DNA of 64,000 nucleotides from Methanolobus sediminis (GCF_031312595.1 NZ_CP133592.1:124001-188000), one strand, 5' to 3'; positions 9,378 to 19,101 are shown, numbered from the stretch's first letter. Made by a program: numbers and translations. The notes: generated from the sequence alone by a model not told the origin.

Positions 9378-11152
9378 AACCGAGAGCAGAAGGATTGGGA
9401 ACAAAAGCACATAATTTAATCATAATTGGATTTTTGCTATTAATCCTTGTTTCTGAATGCAGTGCTTATCAGGAAAATGATAATGCAAAATACACCACTT
9501 CAATGGTATCAAATTTTAATCTTTCATCGACCATAGATGCTTTTCGTACATACATTAATGTCGAAAATAAAAGCAATCAGGAACAAGATAATGTAAGCCA
9601 GTGGATTGAGATTTTTGAAGACAAAAATAAAAATGAATCGGAAAGATCCCGTGCTGCATACAAACTTGGGGAATCAGGAGATAGCAGAGCTGTAAAAACT
9701 TTTATCAAAATTATGGAAGACACAGGAGAATCTGCTCAAATAAGAGAGTATGCAATTGAAAATCTTGGAAAAGTGGGAAGTAAAAAACATACGAATATAC
9801 TAATACAAAAGCTTGATGAAGACCCCCTTAGAGCAGGAGCAGCTGTTGCTCTGGGAAATCTGGGTGATAAAAAAGCAGTCAAGCCACTAATGGACATAGT
9901 GGCAAATGAGAGTCAGCCGGAATATATGCGGGAGCATTCAATAGAATCACTTGGAAAAATAGGGGATGAAAGGGCGGTTGAAGTGCTTATTGAATGCCTG
10001 AAGGATGACACACCGTATTATATAAAAGGTCAGGCTGCATGGGCCCTGGGAGAAATTGGCGATAAAAGAGCAATTGGGCCTTTAACTGAGCTACTGAATA
10101 ATGAGCATGAATTTGCAGTTACCAGTTCAGCCGAGGCTTTAGATAAATTAGGAGTGACGGTAGAAGACATACTTCTTGAAAATATTCAAAGTAGTAATAC
10201 TGCTGTGCGTATTAACTCAATCTATGCACTACGTGCATTGGATGAACAGAGTGCTTATGATATAATTCTGGAAATTGCAGAGGACAAAACAGAAGATGAA
10301 GATGTTAGAAGAGCAGCTATCTCAGCCCTTGGAAAACTCGGTGATGAAAATACCATTGCGCCTCTTGTTGAGATTCTGGAAAACGAAAATGAAAAAAGGA
10401 CAATCAGAACCAGAATTCCACGGGCATTAATGAATATTGACGAAAAAAAGGCTGTTCAAATACTAATTAAGGAACTTGAAATAGAAGACGTAGAAATTCG
10501 ATTAAGCATCCTATCTGCATTCAGAGGGTCGAATAATGAGAATAAAGAGAATCTATCAGCAGCTATCGGACTCGTTAAATATGTTTTATTAAACGATGAA
10601 AAGTGGGCTGTGAGAAAAGAAGCTGCACAGATTCTTGCAGATATTGCCGGAGATGATGCGTCTAATGCGCTACTACTGGCTTTGAATGATGAAGAGCACG
10701 ATGTCAGGTATATTGCAGCAATGAACCTTGTCAACATAGCAGATGAAAACTCAACAGAACCTCTGGTAAATGCCCTTAATAATGAAACAAATAATGACAT
10801 ACGTCAGTATATAACACGTGCTCTTGTTCACACCAATGACAGCAGAGCAATACCAGCACTTATCCAGCTAATGCAGGATAAGGAAGAATACCTGAATGTG
10901 AGAATTAAAGCTGCAACAGGACTTGGAACCATGGGTAACAAAACAGCAACCAAGCCCCTGATGGAGATACTTGACAACAGGGAGGATTCACCAGATATCA
11001 GAAACGCGGTCGCGTTTTCACTCGGACAAATAGGAGACCCTGCAGCAATTAAATTACTGACCGAGATTGCAAATGATAAAGAAGATTATCCTGCAATCAG
11101 GCTGAGTGCTAAACAATCGCTTGAAAAGATACAGGAAGCTGAAGCTTCCTGA
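9374..11152 (+). CDS. Secreted or anchored HEAT-repeat protein
   Basis: The 592-residue protein has an N-terminal signal-like segment (about 14-32, LIIIGFLLLILVSECSA) and then, from about residue 75 to the end, at least a dozen HEAT/PBS-lyase-like helical repeats of about 30 residues with the recurring pattern A-x-x-L-G-x-x-G-D-x-x-A-x-x-P-L. These form a solenoid that binds other proteins; no lyase activity should be inferred. The gene overlaps the upstream exported protein by 4 bases. Together with the membrane wHTH gene it could form an envelope sensing module, but that is inference from gene order alone. The 3' end runs into a short mobile element. Confidence 0.8.
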   Translation: MKPRAEGLGTKAHNLIIIGFLLLILVSECSAYQENDNAKYTTSMVSNFNLSSTIDAFRTYINVENKSNQEQDNVSQWIEIFEDKNKNESERSRAAYKLGESGDSRAVKTFIKIMEDTGESAQIREYAIENLGKVGSKKHTNILIQKLDEDPLRAGAAVALGNLGDKKAVKPLMDIVANESQPEYMREHSIESLGKIGDERAVEVLIECLKDDTPYYIKGQAAWALGEIGDKRAIGPLTELLNNEHEFAVTSSAEALDKLGVTVEDILLENIQSSNTAVRINSIYALRALDEQSAYDIILEIAEDKTEDEDVRRAAISALGKLGDENTIAPLVEILENENEKRTIRTRIPRALMNIDEKKAVQILIKELEIEDVEIRLSILSAFRGSNNENKENLSAAIGLVKYVLLNDEKWAVRKEAAQILADIAGDDASNALLLALNDEEHDVRYIAAMNLVNIADENSTEPLVNALNNETNNDIRQYITRALVHTNDSRAIPALIQLMQDKEEYLNVRIKAATGLGTMGNKTATKPLMEILDNREDSPDIRNAVAFSLGQIGDPAAIKLLTEIANDKEDYPAIRLSAKQSLEKIQEAEAS

Positions 11153-11195
11153 AATCTAATTGTATATGAATCCTCTATGTAAATTGTTTAAAATC

Positions 11196-11549
11196 GTCTT
11201 TGTAGGAATCCTGTTTATCTGAGTGACACAAAAATTGCTCATTTTTATGCCCACAAAAACAACCTGCAATCTAAAAACAAAGTAACCATCCGCCGAAGGC
11301 GGCACATTCCGATGCTGCTGCACGGAAATAATTACAAAGACGATTGTATTTATACAGAGAATTTTACAGAAATCCTGAGAAGAAAGTACAGAGGATTTGC
11401 AGATTATTTTGTCTTTGATTATTTTGTCTTTTATTGTGGGAAAACACCGGATTCGCCGGACCCTTCGGGATCACTCAAGATATCCATGACTTATGATTAA
11501 TCAGTTTTAAAACTTTCATATTGTTTTATGAAAATTATTCTACATAGCC
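11196..11549 (+). mobile_element. Short non-autonomous element (copy A) with GGCTCTGTAGAAA-like ends
   Basis: The left end at 11196-11211 reads GTCTTTGTAGGAATCC and the right end at 11538-11549 reads TTCTACATAGCC, a degenerate inverted pair related to the ends of the other small elements in the window. Inside are small hairpins: CGCC-GAA-GGCG (11291-11301), CCGG/CCGG around 11447-11459 and CCC-TTC-GGG (11461-11469). Much of the interior from about 11211 to 11500 is repeated at 34379-34626. No transposase is encoded. The right end touches the stop codon of the DHPS-like gene on the opposite strand. Short frames inside it are not credible genes. Confidence 0.6.
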
Positions 11550-13030
11550 TAAAATTCATCGTCCTGAGCATAACTTCTCCCCAGCTTCAGGGCGAGTTCT
11601 GCTTTTTTAAGTTCCTGTCCCAGATAAGCAGCATGTTCCATTCTTGAAACCAGCTCCAGCTTTAGAATTGTATCCATGACTTCCCTGGCAGTTTTTCCGA
11701 CAATGGAAGCATTTTCATGTTCTGCAAGTATGCTTCCGTCTTTCATTCCAAAACAGTCAGGAATTATGCTAATCCTGATGCTGCCTTTTGGATCAACAGT
11801 CCACATCTTGCTTTTTTCTGCACTCACAAAGGATTCCGGAAGAATTGAATCTGTACGTCTTCTTTTCTCTTTGACCTCTATCAGATCTATTCCAAGATCC
11901 TTTGGTGAACTTTCGCGCTCTTTTGCCAGCATCATCATCTGGGACGCCTTTTTGAGCTCATTAATGGAACCCTGCGTCTTGTTACTGTATTCTGGAGTAA
12001 AGAGAATGCTTGCTCCCACATCTGCGCCGATTCCACAAAGTGTAGCATTAACACCTGTAGAATCAACATCTATGAGTTCGGTGACATTGCCTATTCCATA
12101 GAAAACAGGGATTTCAGGGTTCTTTTCATGGAATTCCATATACCTTACAATAGAAACGGCAATTCCATGACCAATCGGGTCAAGAACGGGGTCAGCAATT
12201 AGTTTCTCAATACCGGCTTTGCGGGCAAGTTCAATGTTCTTCATGAGACTGTCATAACCTTCACCCTGATCAGGTATCACAACAGCAGGAATATCATGGG
12301 CGGCAATTTCAGAAGCAATTTCTGCAATATTGCTACCATCTAAGCTGAGCACCATATCAATGCCACAGTTAAGGGCTTCCCTGATTAGTACAGGGTCAAG
12401 AGTGTCAATACTCACAGGAAGATCGGTGGTTTTGCGGGCAATGCTGATAGCTCGCTTTACATCATCAGGATTTGCGTCAAGGGATGCACCAAGGTCGATC
12501 ATATCCGCACCTTTCATTTCAAAACTGCGGATGCGTAGTTCAAGAGCTTCAGGAGCAAGCCCTGTGGCATCAACCACCTCTGCAAGTACCTTCATACGGG
12601 AATCGCCTCCAATTTTTATTTCCTTCAATTGAAGCGGACAAATAGCAGCATTTTCGAGTTCTTCAATCTTTTCAATAGCCATGGCACGCCTTACATCTGC
12701 AAGAAGTTCACAGGCAGGAACATCCCTTGAGAATTCCATTGTTTCTGCAAATGGGAGTACAAAACTGAGATCATAGGCATGCTTTGGACCAAGCCGTATT
12801 TTGCATCCTAATTCATGTTCTGCCTTTTCAAAATTGCCGGAAACAAGACCGGGAATAAATATTAAGTCATGATCGAAAACAGTAACTTGGTCTTTGATCG
12901 CAGCAAGCAGTTTACGAGGGGTAATGAATGCGGCAACCTGAGTGTCAGCAACAACGACATCTGCATGGTTGCCAATTGCATTCCTTACAGTCTGTTCAGC
13001 AAGTCTGCCCGTAGCTATCAGTATTTTCAT
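11549..13030 (-). CDS. Archaeal dihydropteroate synthase-like protein
   Basis: The 493-residue protein matches the archaeal DHPS-related family (the MJ0107-like group). An N-terminal Rossmann-like half (MKILIATGRLAEQTVRN) precedes a TIM-barrel half with pterin-binding features: MIDLGASLDANPDDV, VSIDTLDPVLIREALNCGIDMVLSLDG and a C-terminal FGMKDGSILAEHENASIVG. True DHPS joins pterin and p-aminobenzoate for folate, which methanogens do not use; the family is suspected to act in tetrahydromethanopterin synthesis, but the reaction is not settled. It follows ftsZ on the same strand after a hairpin terminator. The last base of the adjoining mobile element overlaps its stop codon. Confidence 0.82.
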   Translation of the reverse strand: MKILIATGRLAEQTVRNAIGNHADVVVADTQVAAFITPRKLLAAIKDQVTVFDHDLIFIPGLVSGNFEKAEHELGCKIRLGPKHAYDLSFVLPFAETMEFSRDVPACELLADVRRAMAIEKIEELENAAICPLQLKEIKIGGDSRMKVLAEVVDATGLAPEALELRIRSFEMKGADMIDLGASLDANPDDVKRAISIARKTTDLPVSIDTLDPVLIREALNCGIDMVLSLDGSNIAEIASEIAAHDIPAVVIPDQGEGYDSLMKNIELARKAGIEKLIADPVLDPIGHGIAVSIVRYMEFHEKNPEIPVFYGIGNVTELIDVDSTGVNATLCGIGADVGASILFTPEYSNKTQGSINELKKASQMMMLAKERESSPKDLGIDLIEVKEKRRRTDSILPESFVSAEKSKMWTVDPKGSIRISIIPDCFGMKDGSILAEHENASIVGKTAREVMDTILKLELVSRMEHAAYLGQELKKAELALKLGRSYAQDDEF

Positions 13031-13098
13031 GAATGGAAATAGCAGTGAAAGTAAAAAAGAATATCTGCCAAAAATATAGAATATATTAAATTGGCAGA

Positions 13099-13139
13099 TC
13101 CGGCTTAATGCCGGACTGATACTGATTAAATCAATCAGT
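13099..13139 (-). terminator. Two hairpins at the end of ftsZ
   Basis: TCCGGC-TTAAT-GCCGGA (13099-13115) and ACTGATT-AAATC-AATCAGT (13121-13139) lie in tandem at the ftsZ 3' end, the second overlapping its stop codon. An AT-rich stretch follows on the minus strand. This is a likely terminator or 3'-end stabiliser. Confidence 0.5.
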
Positions 13140-14337
13140 GGATAATGTCAATGATTGAACCGCCGTTGCCCCTGGACTGAATTGGTTCTACAACGGAACG
13201 GCTGACCTTGTTCACAGATGGGCTTGCACGCCTGTATGCACGTGGTGCGTCTGCCATAGGTTCACGTGCACTCTCGTATGATACACTACTGCACTGTGGA
13301 TGCCCAAGGATCTGTGCTGACTGGACACCAGTCATGATAGCCATTACACGTACTCTGCCTTCGTACTCCGGAGTGATACGTGCTCCCCAGATGACATTTG
13401 CACTGGCTGAAAGCTCGTATGTGAGTGAAGCAGCAATCTCTTCAGCCTCTTTAAGACTGAGGTCAGGACCGCCGGTGATGTGTACAAGGCTGCCTGTTGC
13501 GCCTCTGTAATCCACATCAAGAAGTGGGTGGTTAAGTGCTGCGCGAACTACATCGTCGCTCTTGTCCTGGTTCTTGCTCTCACCAACAAGCATTACTGCA
13601 ACGCCGCCGCACCCCATAATTGCCCTGATGTCAGCGTAGTCGATATTGATAAGTGAAGGCTGTGTGATCGTTTCTGTGATTCCCTTTACAGTCTCAGAGA
13701 TGATCTGGTCCATTACTGAGAATGCCTGGTCAATTGGAAGGTTTGGTACATACTCAAGGAGTCTGTTGTTGTCAAGTACGATAACAGTGTCTGCAGCGCG
13801 GCGGAACTCTTCAAGTCCTTCCTCTGCCTTGACTGCTCTTGCCCTTTCAACTCTGAAAGGACTGGAGACCATACCTACGACAATTGCGCCCTGTTCCTTT
13901 GCGATCTCAGCTACTACAGGAGCAACACCAGTACCGGTTCCTCCTCCCATACCTGCTGTAACGAAAACAAGGTCTGCATTCTTGAAGATCTCTTCAAGGG
14001 TGCCGCGGGCAAGTTCTGCTGCCTTTGCACCAACTTCCGGGTATCCTCCTGCACCAAGACCGCGGGTAAGTGTCTTGCCCACGAGAATCTTCTTGTCTGC
14101 ACGAATGAGGTCAAGGTGTTGCTTGTCAGTGTTGATAGCTACTGTCTCAGCACCTTCAATACCCATATTGTAAAGTCTGTTGATAGTGTTATTACCTGCA
14201 CCACCACATCCAACGATCATAATCCTTGGCTGACCAAGAATATCGAACTGATCATCGTTAACTGCAATTGACTGGCGGTACGCTTTCTCTTTCTCTGTGT
14301 GTTTTAAGGCTTCCTGAACTATTGACTGCACTTTCAT
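13135..14337 (-). CDS. ftsZ: Cell division protein FtsZ (archaeal FtsZ1 type)
   Basis: FtsZ is the tubulin-like GTPase that forms the cytokinetic ring. The 400-residue product shows the full family set: [21 protein letters not shown] at the N-terminus, the tubulin signature GMGGGTGTG, the NNRLL loop and, in the C-terminal domain, [11 protein letters not shown]. An N-terminal leader ([14 protein letters not shown]) and the short conserved C-terminal peptide IIDIIH, comparable to the partner-binding tail of haloarchaeal FtsZ1, support assignment to FtsZ1. A GAGGGG ribosome site abuts the ATG; the GTG two codons in has better spacing, so the start may be off by two residues. Confidence 0.95.
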   Translation of the reverse strand: MKVQSIVQEALKHTEKEKAYRQSIAVNDDQFDILGQPRIMIVGCGGAGNNTINRLYNMGIEGAETVAINTDKQHLDLIRADKKILVGKTLTRGLGAGGYPEVGAKAAELARGTLEEIFKNADLVFVTAGMGGGTGTGVAPVVAEIAKEQGAIVVGMVSSPFRVERARAVKAEEGLEEFRRAADTVIVLDNNRLLEYVPNLPIDQAFSVMDQIISETVKGITETITQPSLINIDYADIRAIMGCGGVAVMLVGESKNQDKSDDVVRAALNHPLLDVDYRGATGSLVHITGGPDLSLKEAEEIAASLTYELSASANVIWGARITPEYEGRVRVMAIMTGVQSAQILGHPQCSSVSYESAREPMADAPRAYRRASPSVNKVSRSVVEPIQSRGNGGSIIDIIH

Positions 14338-14763
14338 CCCCTCACGGATTTAGTAACATTACGGTATAGTGTCCTGGTTTTTAGTTGTTGCTCGATTTTT
14401 TACTGTAACCATTCATCAACGTTTATCAACGTTTTGTAATTCTGTAATTGCTATATTTCCGTTATTGTTATTATACTTATCCTTTTATGCAAGTTTGAAA
14501 CATTTTACAAAAAAGGACCCGGAAAGCTGGCAAACATTAAATATTACATTTGAGAAAGAAACTATATAAATTTAACCTGCATGGTTTTTATATTTACCAA
14601 CTGTATAAAAATAGTAGAGGCAGTTATTTCAGAATATTTCACCCTGATTTCTGCCCAATCAATTATATATCATTCTTATCATTTTATATGGTAAAGATAT
14701 ATACCTCGTAAAGAGAATTAACAAACAAATCTAATTTACCTTGTAAGTAATCTTGATAATATT
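14338..14763. promoter_or_regulatory. Intergenic region between ftsZ and the protease operon
   Basis: The 426-base gap between divergent genes is strongly AT-rich. Near the ftsZ side a direct repeat ATCAACGTTT occurs twice in tandem (about 14414-14434). TATA-like stretches near 14690-14703 could drive the site-2 protease operon. No credible gene was found; a 66-codon frame at 14369-14569 has no ribosome site and an unlikely composition. Confidence 0.4.
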
Positions 14764-16566
14764 TTGAAAATAGTTAATTATCAACTTAATTTATCAACTT
14801 CAACCGAAAATACCAAACGCCGGAGAGTTTTTTTGGACGGAATATACATTGCAGCTGCAATTCTTTTGCTTTACTGGATCGTTGTAATAACACTTGACAG
14901 AAAAGGAATACTTGACAAATACAATATCAGCGCCTATGGCCCTGTTCTAATGATAAGGACAACAAAAGGACTGAAATTACTTGATAAGCTTGCCATACCT
15001 AAAAAAGCATGGAGAGTTTATGCAGACATCGGCATCAGACTGATGTTTATAGGAATGATAGCAATGTTCCTTTTTGTTATCCTTTCCGACCTTGCCATGC
15101 TGGCATCATATGAAGCAAATACAATGCCGGAGCCAAGCAAGTTCAACGAGGCAAGGAATATATTCCTGATACCTGGTGTCAATGAGTTCATACCTCTCGT
15201 ATGGGGTACGATCGCACTACTTGTCACCCTTGTAGTCCATGAATTCTCACATGCAATACTATGCAGAGTGGAAGATATCAGAGTCAAATCAATGGGAATC
15301 CTGCTTGCTGTTGTTCCCATAGGTGGTTTTGCAGAACCTGACGAAGAAGAGCTTTTCGGAAAGCAGGAAGAAGAACTCAATAATGAGAACGACCCTTATG
15401 GAGACCGGCGCCTTGGAATCATAATAGACAAGGGCGAAGTAAAGAAAGTTGTCAAAACCGATGAAAAGGTAGCTACCCGCAAACAGAGGGCAAGAATACT
15501 GGCAGCGGGCGTAATGGCAAACTTCGTGGTCGCTTTTCTGGCCTTTGCATTACTCTTTGGACCAGTACTTGGCTCACTGGCACCTCTTGGAGATACAATG
15601 GTCGTGGACATTTCCGAAGATAGCCCGGCTTATTCAGCAGGCATCCGGGAAAATATGGTAATTACGCAACTTGATGACACAAAAATCAACAACGTAAATG
15701 AAATGCTTGACTACCTGAGCGGACTTGAAACCGGCACAGCAGTAACAGTCCAGGCGGCTACAGAGCGTGTAGTGTCAAGTTACCAACTTGAAGTTGGCAA
15801 TACTGACATAGACCCAGAAGGTATCCTTATACAAAGCATAGTAGAGGGGACACCTGCAGAAACAGCAGGAATGGAAGAAGGTACGCGCATTCTCTACATT
15901 GATGGAAAACCGATTTATACGTATACCGATTTCAGCGAGATCCTCAGTGAGAGCACTCCCGGACAGGAAATTTCAGTTGTTGTTGAAAACGATGAAGGAG
16001 AAACAATTGAATATATGGTCACACTTGCAGAGCATCCTGATTATGAAGGAAGAGGATTCCTTGGAGTAACAACAACCTCAGAAGGAAATGTAGCAACATC
16101 ACTTGGTTTTTCCGTAGGGGAATATCCGGCAGCAGAATACCTTGAATTACTAAAGAGCATCCCTGGCATGCTCGGAGGACTTGCAGGATGGTACATAATT
16201 CTTGTACTGCCAATTAGCGGATTTACAGGAAACGGATTCCCGGGTTTCAGTGAAACGCTTTCCCAGTTCTACATGCCTGTAGGATGGGCAGAACCTTTCG
16301 GAATAGGAGTATTCTGGCTTGCAAACACTCTCCTGTGGGTAGGCTGGCTTAATTTCTATGTAGGCCTGTTCAACTGTCTTCCGGCCGTACCTCTTGACGG
16401 AGGACACGTTTTCAGGGATTCTATGAACGCCTTCATTTACAAGGTCACAGGAAATGAGGAAAAAGCAGAAAATATGTCATCATTGATATCTGCTACATTT
16501 GCAATGATGATATTGTTCTCATTCATCTTTATGGTAATAGGACCTTATCTGGTACATGGGTTCTAA
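14764..16566 (+). CDS. Membrane zinc metalloprotease of the site-2 protease family (M50) with two PDZ domains
   Basis: Site-2 proteases cut membrane proteins within the bilayer. The 600-residue product has a zinc motif HEFSH at residues 159-163 in a hydrophobic segment, a long insert with two PDZ-like domains (about 275-355 and 365-450) and the second metal-site motif NCLPAVPLDGG near residue 540. Membrane segments flank these (about 27-43, 90-115, 145-165, 250-270, 465-490, 515-540, 570-595). The frame starts at a TTG with no obvious ribosome site, so the first residues are uncertain. It is followed after 34 bases by a K+ channel and an RCK protein in a likely operon. The substrate is unknown. 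Confidence 0.88.
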   Translation: MKIVNYQLNLSTSTENTKRRRVFLDGIYIAAAILLLYWIVVITLDRKGILDKYNISAYGPVLMIRTTKGLKLLDKLAIPKKAWRVYADIGIRLMFIGMIAMFLFVILSDLAMLASYEANTMPEPSKFNEARNIFLIPGVNEFIPLVWGTIALLVTLVVHEFSHAILCRVEDIRVKSMGILLAVVPIGGFAEPDEEELFGKQEEELNNENDPYGDRRLGIIIDKGEVKKVVKTDEKVATRKQRARILAAGVMANFVVAFLAFALLFGPVLGSLAPLGDTMVVDISEDSPAYSAGIRENMVITQLDDTKINNVNEMLDYLSGLETGTAVTVQAATERVVSSYQLEVGNTDIDPEGILIQSIVEGTPAETAGMEEGTRILYIDGKPIYTYTDFSEILSESTPGQEISVVVENDEGETIEYMVTLAEHPDYEGRGFLGVTTTSEGNVATSLGFSVGEYPAAEYLELLKSIPGMLGGLAGWYIILVLPISGFTGNGFPGFSETLSQFYMPVGWAEPFGIGVFWLANTLLWVGWLNFYVGLFNCLPAVPLDGGHVFRDSMNAFIYKVTGNEEKAENMSSLISATFAMMILFSFIFMVIGPYLVHGF

Positions 16567-16600
16567 GACTGACTGAAACTGACAGTTTGGATACAATTAT

Positions 16601-17626
16601 ATGGGAATCTACATGAAAAAAAGACACCTTTGGCATAAAACGCTTCTGAAATCAGTCACCGGAGCTCTTGCCATAATATTGGTGTATATATTACTTTTTC
16701 TGGAGATAATGATATATGAAGGTCAGACAGCTCATGTCAACATCTACGATTCCATTTACTGGGTAGTGACCACCCTTACAACAGAAGGATACGGAGATAT
16801 TACAATGACTTCCCCTATAGGGAAGATGTATGCTGTTTTTGTCCAGCTGACAGGAATACCACTGGTGTTCGGGATACTTTTCACCCTTATAATAATCCCA
16901 TGGATGGAAAAAAAGATCCAGTCCGGCATTCCTTCCAAAGCACCGAAGAAGCTTACAGATCATATCATTATTTGTGGATATAACAGGCTTATTGAGACGC
17001 TTATTGAGGAATTGAAGGAAAATGATATCCCTTATATCCTTGTTGAAGAAGAGACAGAGCTTGTCATGGAACTGCTTAAAAGGAATATCCATGCAATCTA
17101 TGGCCTTGTAAGCGAGGAAGAAACCCTCAGGAATGCAAATATAAAAGAAGCCCGCTTCCTGATAGCAAACAGAAGCGATGAGATGAATGCAAATATCGTG
17201 CTGACAGCACGCAATATCAGTGACTTGAATATCATTGCTATGGTTGAGGACAGAGCCAACAAGAAATACCTGAAATATGCAGGAGCAACAAGTGTAGTTT
17301 CACCAAAGGAACTCTTTGGAAGGTTCATCGGAAGAAAGGCGGCAGATCCGTTTGTTAACAGGCTCACCGGTGCAACGGAATTCTTTGAAGGTGTCAGCAT
17401 CGTGGAATTACCCATCTATCCGAAAAGTCCGTTGATAGGAAAATCCATGAAAAGTGCTGCAATAAGAGAGAAAACCGGTGCAAATGTCGTTGGGATGTGG
17501 AAAGGTGGAAGCCTGACTTTTGTGATCAAACCGGACGATATCATTAAAGACAATTCCGTGCTTCTTGCAATTGGTTCCAATGATCAGCTATCGAAACTTA
17601 AGAAATTGACACAATCCACGGAGTAA
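16601..17626 (+). CDS. Two-TM potassium channel with RCK (TrkA-N/TrkA-C) domain
   Basis: The 341-residue protein has two transmembrane helices (about 16-36 and 72-95) around a pore loop whose filter TTEGYGD (60-66) is the potassium signature. A cytosolic RCK domain follows (Rossmann fold IIICGYNRLIETLIEEL, about 110-230) and then a TrkA-C domain (about 250-335). This is the MthK-like layout of ligand-gated archaeal K+ channels. A second ATG at 16613 has a slightly better ribosome site (GGGA). The next gene, 5 bases downstream, encodes a free RCK-type protein, which may regulate or co-assemble with this channel. The upstream gene is a site-2 protease. Confidence 0.9.
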   Translation: MGIYMKKRHLWHKTLLKSVTGALAIILVYILLFLEIMIYEGQTAHVNIYDSIYWVVTTLTTEGYGDITMTSPIGKMYAVFVQLTGIPLVFGILFTLIIIPWMEKKIQSGIPSKAPKKLTDHIIICGYNRLIETLIEELKENDIPYILVEEETELVMELLKRNIHAIYGLVSEEETLRNANIKEARFLIANRSDEMNANIVLTARNISDLNIIAMVEDRANKKYLKYAGATSVVSPKELFGRFIGRKAADPFVNRLTGATEFFEGVSIVELPIYPKSPLIGKSMKSAAIREKTGANVVGMWKGGSLTFVIKPDDIIKDNSVLLAIGSNDQLSKLKKLTQSTE

Positions 17627-17631
17627 ATGAT

Positions 17632-18324
17632 ATGGAAAACTCAGGACATCAGGATCATATTATAGTTCTTGGATGCGGGGATGTCGGCAGAAGGGTTGTG
17701 GAAACTCTAACTTTTGCCAATATTGAATTTGTAGTAGTGGATTCACAAGTATTTAAATTTGAAAATGCTGATTACGATTATGTTGTTGGAAATGCAACTG
17801 AGGAAGAAGTACTGATACAGGCAGGAGTTCCAAATGCATCCACAATTATAGTTACACTTAATGACGATACCCATGTGATGTTCGCAACACTCATATCAAG
17901 GGGACTTAACCCTGATTCAACGATAATTGCAAGGGCAAATTCATATAAGTCCATAGACAAAATATACAAGGCAGGCGCTAATTATGTTGCTGCGTTGCCT
18001 ATTGTTGCCGGGCAAATGCTTGCGAAAATGACCTCAAGATGCATAGATATCTCATGCAAGAAAATGGACGAGGATATCATGCTCTATGAAGGCGTAGATA
18101 TTGAAAAACACACGATTACCCATTCAGATGATCTTGCAAACAAGACCGTGGCTGATATAAGTCTCAGACACAAAGTAGGATGTACTATTTTAGGAATCGA
18201 AAGAGAAGGAAAGATCATCACAGACATACTCCCATCCACAAAGATACTGAAAGGAGATATCATTGCAGTTGTAGGCGGAAAAGAAGAGATATCCCGTTTC
18301 AAGGAAAAGTATGTAAAGAACTGA
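17632..18324 (+). CDS. Soluble TrkA-type NAD-binding K+ regulatory protein
   Basis: The 230-residue protein has an N-terminal RCK/TrkA-N Rossmann domain with a GCGDVG nucleotide-binding loop (IIVLGCGDVGRRVVETL) and an acidic residue at the end of strand 2 (VVVDSQ), then a TrkA-C domain (about 145-228). Such subunits gate Trk/Ktr transporters or RCK channels in response to nucleotides. No Trk membrane subunit is present nearby, so the adjacent two-TM channel is the likely partner. GGAG precedes the ATG at good spacing. Co-transcription with the channel and probably with the TauE/SafE gene (18-base gap) is likely. Confidence 0.85.
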   Translation: MENSGHQDHIIVLGCGDVGRRVVETLTFANIEFVVVDSQVFKFENADYDYVVGNATEEEVLIQAGVPNASTIIVTLNDDTHVMFATLISRGLNPDSTIIARANSYKSIDKIYKAGANYVAALPIVAGQMLAKMTSRCIDISCKKMDEDIMLYEGVDIEKHTITHSDDLANKTVADISLRHKVGCTILGIEREGKIITDILPSTKILKGDIIAVVGGKEEISRFKEKYVKN

Positions 18325-18342
18325 ATTATTTGATTTTATGGG

Positions 18343-19101
18343 TTGCTACCAATGGACATACTGCTTATTGCTCTTGTTGTTTTTTGTGCATCTGCTTTTT
18401 TTTCAATGATAGGACTTGGTGGCGCTATATTCTATGTACCGTTTTTTTACTGGCTTACCGGAGATTTTATATTTTCTGTCACTACCGCCCTGTTTTTGAA
18501 CTTAACCACCTCTGGATCGGCAGCTATTACGTATGTCAGAAAGCACATGGTGGATTTCAAAACAGCAATACCTTTTGTAATTGCCTCCACAATGGGAGCA
18601 CAAATAGGCGCATTCTTCACAAAGATAGCACCCGTTGATTTCCTTTTGTTTATGCTTTCCCTACTGATGTTATTCGTAGGTGAAGAAATGATATTTTCAA
18701 AGGTGCAGATACTGTACAAGAGGAAACAGATCAAAGGAAAGCTCAAATACCTGCTGATAGTCATCTGCGGACTTCTGATAGGACTGATATCAGGTATGGT
18801 AGGGATAGGAGGAGGGTCATTGATCGTTCCTTTATTACTTGCAATTGGATTCGATATAAAAAGAGCCGCAGCAAGCTCCGGGTTTATGGTTTTTTTTACA
18901 TCCATATCCGCATTTATTGCCCATGTTTCTTCCTGGAACCCGGATTTGCGTTTGATCACCTACATAATTATTGCAGCATTTTCCGGAGCGCAGCTGGGGT
19001 CTCATCTGATGCACAGCAGGGTCAGAGCGGAAACACTACAAAAAATGTTTGGAATAGTGCTTTGGCTGATGGCGGCTAAGATGTTATCAGGACTTTTGTG
19101 A
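18343..19101 (+). CDS. TauE/SafE family membrane transporter
   Basis: The 252-residue protein is almost entirely hydrophobic, with about eight transmembrane helices arranged as two related halves. The family hallmarks are visible: FFSMIGLGGAIFYVPF near the start and the matching ISGMVGIGGGSLIVPLLL in the second half. TauE/SafE proteins move organosulfur or sulfite-like anions, but many members have unknown substrates. Its position at the end of a K+ channel operon does not clarify the cargo, and the sulfate-assimilation genes lie 35 kb away. It is followed by a tRNA gene. Confidence 0.85.
   Translation: MLPMDILLIALVVFCASAFFSMIGLGGAIFYVPFFYWLTGDFIFSVTTALFLNLTTSGSAAITYVRKHMVDFKTAIPFVIASTMGAQIGAFFTKIAPVDFLLFMLSLLMLFVGEEMIFSKVQILYKRKQIKGKLKYLLIVICGLLIGLISGMVGIGGGSLIVPLLLAIGFDIKRAAASSGFMVFFTSISAFIAHVSSWNPDLRLITYIIIAAFSGAQLGSHLMHSRVRAETLQKMFGIVLWLMAAKMLSGLL

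Noticed and set aside
11312-11500. Small gene inside the repeat element (copy A)
   Set aside because: The frame is not preserved in copy B, and conservation lies in the hairpins rather than in codons.
14369-14569. Small gene in the ftsZ-protease gap
   Set aside because: No ribosome site, phenylalanine/serine-rich composition of AT-rich spacer, and position inside the divergent promoter region.
18343-19101. TauE/SafE exporter as part of the sulfate-assimilation system
   Set aside because: It lies 35 kb away in a K+ channel operon and the family has many non-sulfur members; no sequence link was seen.
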